A stretch of DNA of 5,870 bases from an uncultured Armatimonadota bacterium (GTDB lineage Bacteria; Armatimonadota; Armatimonadia; Armatimonadales; Armatimonadaceae): positions 1-5,870 of the forward strand of contig CAIRTT010000525.1 in the NCBI GenBank assembly GCA_903881535.1. The letters run 5' to 3'. Below are positions 5,673-5,870 of this stretch, one piece after another. The first letter of the stretch is position 1. Every line of letters begins with the position of its first letter. Below the pieces are notes generated by a model. The model searched no databases. It was not told the origin of the DNA and was given only the letters and a program-made list of their open reading frames with translations. Both the position numbers and the translations under genes were made by a program.

Positions 5673-5870
5673 ATCGTCTCTCTATTACAGACACAGCATC
5701 CAGTCGCTTCAAGCGAACCCAAACGGTTACCATCGCAAAGACTGTGATCGCTACTGGAATAGGCAGCGTATGTTGATAGGCCCATGGGTCCATGGCATCC
5801 AAGAAGAGACCTCTCTGTTTGAATACATTTGCGGCTAGATAGGTCAGCAAAAACACCGAAAGCACGCTTC
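5671..5870 (-). CDS. FtsX/MacB-type ABC permease, C-terminal part (runs off right edge)
   Basis: The frame is open from the right edge to a TAG at 5673-5671; the gene's start lies outside the window. The visible 65 residues hold a hydrophobic stretch (VLSVFLLTYLAANVF), a short loop rich in aromatic and polar residues (FLDAMDPWAYQHT), a final membrane helix (LPIPVAITVFAMVTVWV) and a short basic tail ending RLKRLDAVSVIERR. This closing pattern, a last helix followed by R-L-x-R-x-D-x-V-x-V-I, is the usual end of FtsX-fold permeases (LolC/E, MacB, DevC). The gene is 10 nt upstream of the matching ATPase, which strongly supports the pairing. GTG at 5865 is an internal valine codon, as the frame continues past it. 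The large extracytoplasmic domain that would tell the subclass is not visible. Confidence 0.78.
   Translation of the reverse strand, partial: SVLSVFLLTYLAANVFKQRGLFLDAMDPWAYQHTLPIPVAITVFAMVTVWVRLKRLDAVSVIERR

Noticed and set aside
1..5870. CRISPR array, tRNA, rRNA, insertion sequence or attachment site
   Set aside because: I saw no spaced direct repeats, no tRNA-like cloverleaf, no transposase or integrase gene and no flanking inverted repeats with target duplications.

Overview
The window holds two convergent gene blocks from a bacterium that makes menaquinone by the futalosine route. Overall base composition looks balanced, close to half G+C. The gene content cannot fix the phylum. The futalosine pathway is spread over many lineages, and nothing here (no rRNA, no lineage-specific marker) decides between them.

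Plus strand, 1-4276. The window opens with the last 28 codons of an unrecognised gene. Then comes a tight run of four genes: mqnL (UbiD-type decarboxylase), mqnM (UbiX-type prenyl-FMN synthase), mqnP (UbiA-type prenyltransferase) and mqnA (chorismate dehydratase). The junctions overlap by 4 nt (mqnL/mqnM), abut (mqnM/mqnP) or overlap by 8 nt (mqnP/mqnA), so the four are almost certainly one operon. MqnA performs the first committed step from chorismate. MqnP attaches the polyprenyl tail to 1,4-dihydroxy-6-naphthoate, and MqnL removes the ring carboxylate using the prenylated FMN supplied by MqnM. MqnB, MqnC, MqnD, MqnE and the final methyltransferase are not in the window. A 146-nt gap follows mqnA and carries two inverted repeats, one across the mqnA stop codon and one 15-bp imperfect hairpin. 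A 65-codon gene for a small single-pass membrane protein comes next, and a strong intrinsic terminator (4248-4276) closes the block.

Minus strand, 5870-4373. In transcription order these are the C-terminal end of an FtsX/MacB-type ABC permease (runs off the right edge), a LolD/MacB/FtsE-class ABC ATPase with every catalytic motif intact, and an unrecognised protein with two membrane helices and a soluble C-terminal domain resembling a bacterial PH-like fold. The spacing (10-nt gap with a ribosome site overlapping the stop codon, then an 11-nt overlap) suggests translational coupling. This set probably forms an exporter or envelope-lipoprotein transport unit; its substrate cannot be read from the sequence. 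Between the convergent blocks (4277-4372) there is only a weak terminator candidate for the minus-strand operon.

There is no sign of a mobile element, CRISPR array, tRNA, rRNA or obviously foreign DNA. The least explained parts are the paired hairpins after mqnA, the small membrane protein at the operon's end and the PH-like membrane protein tied to the ABC transporter.
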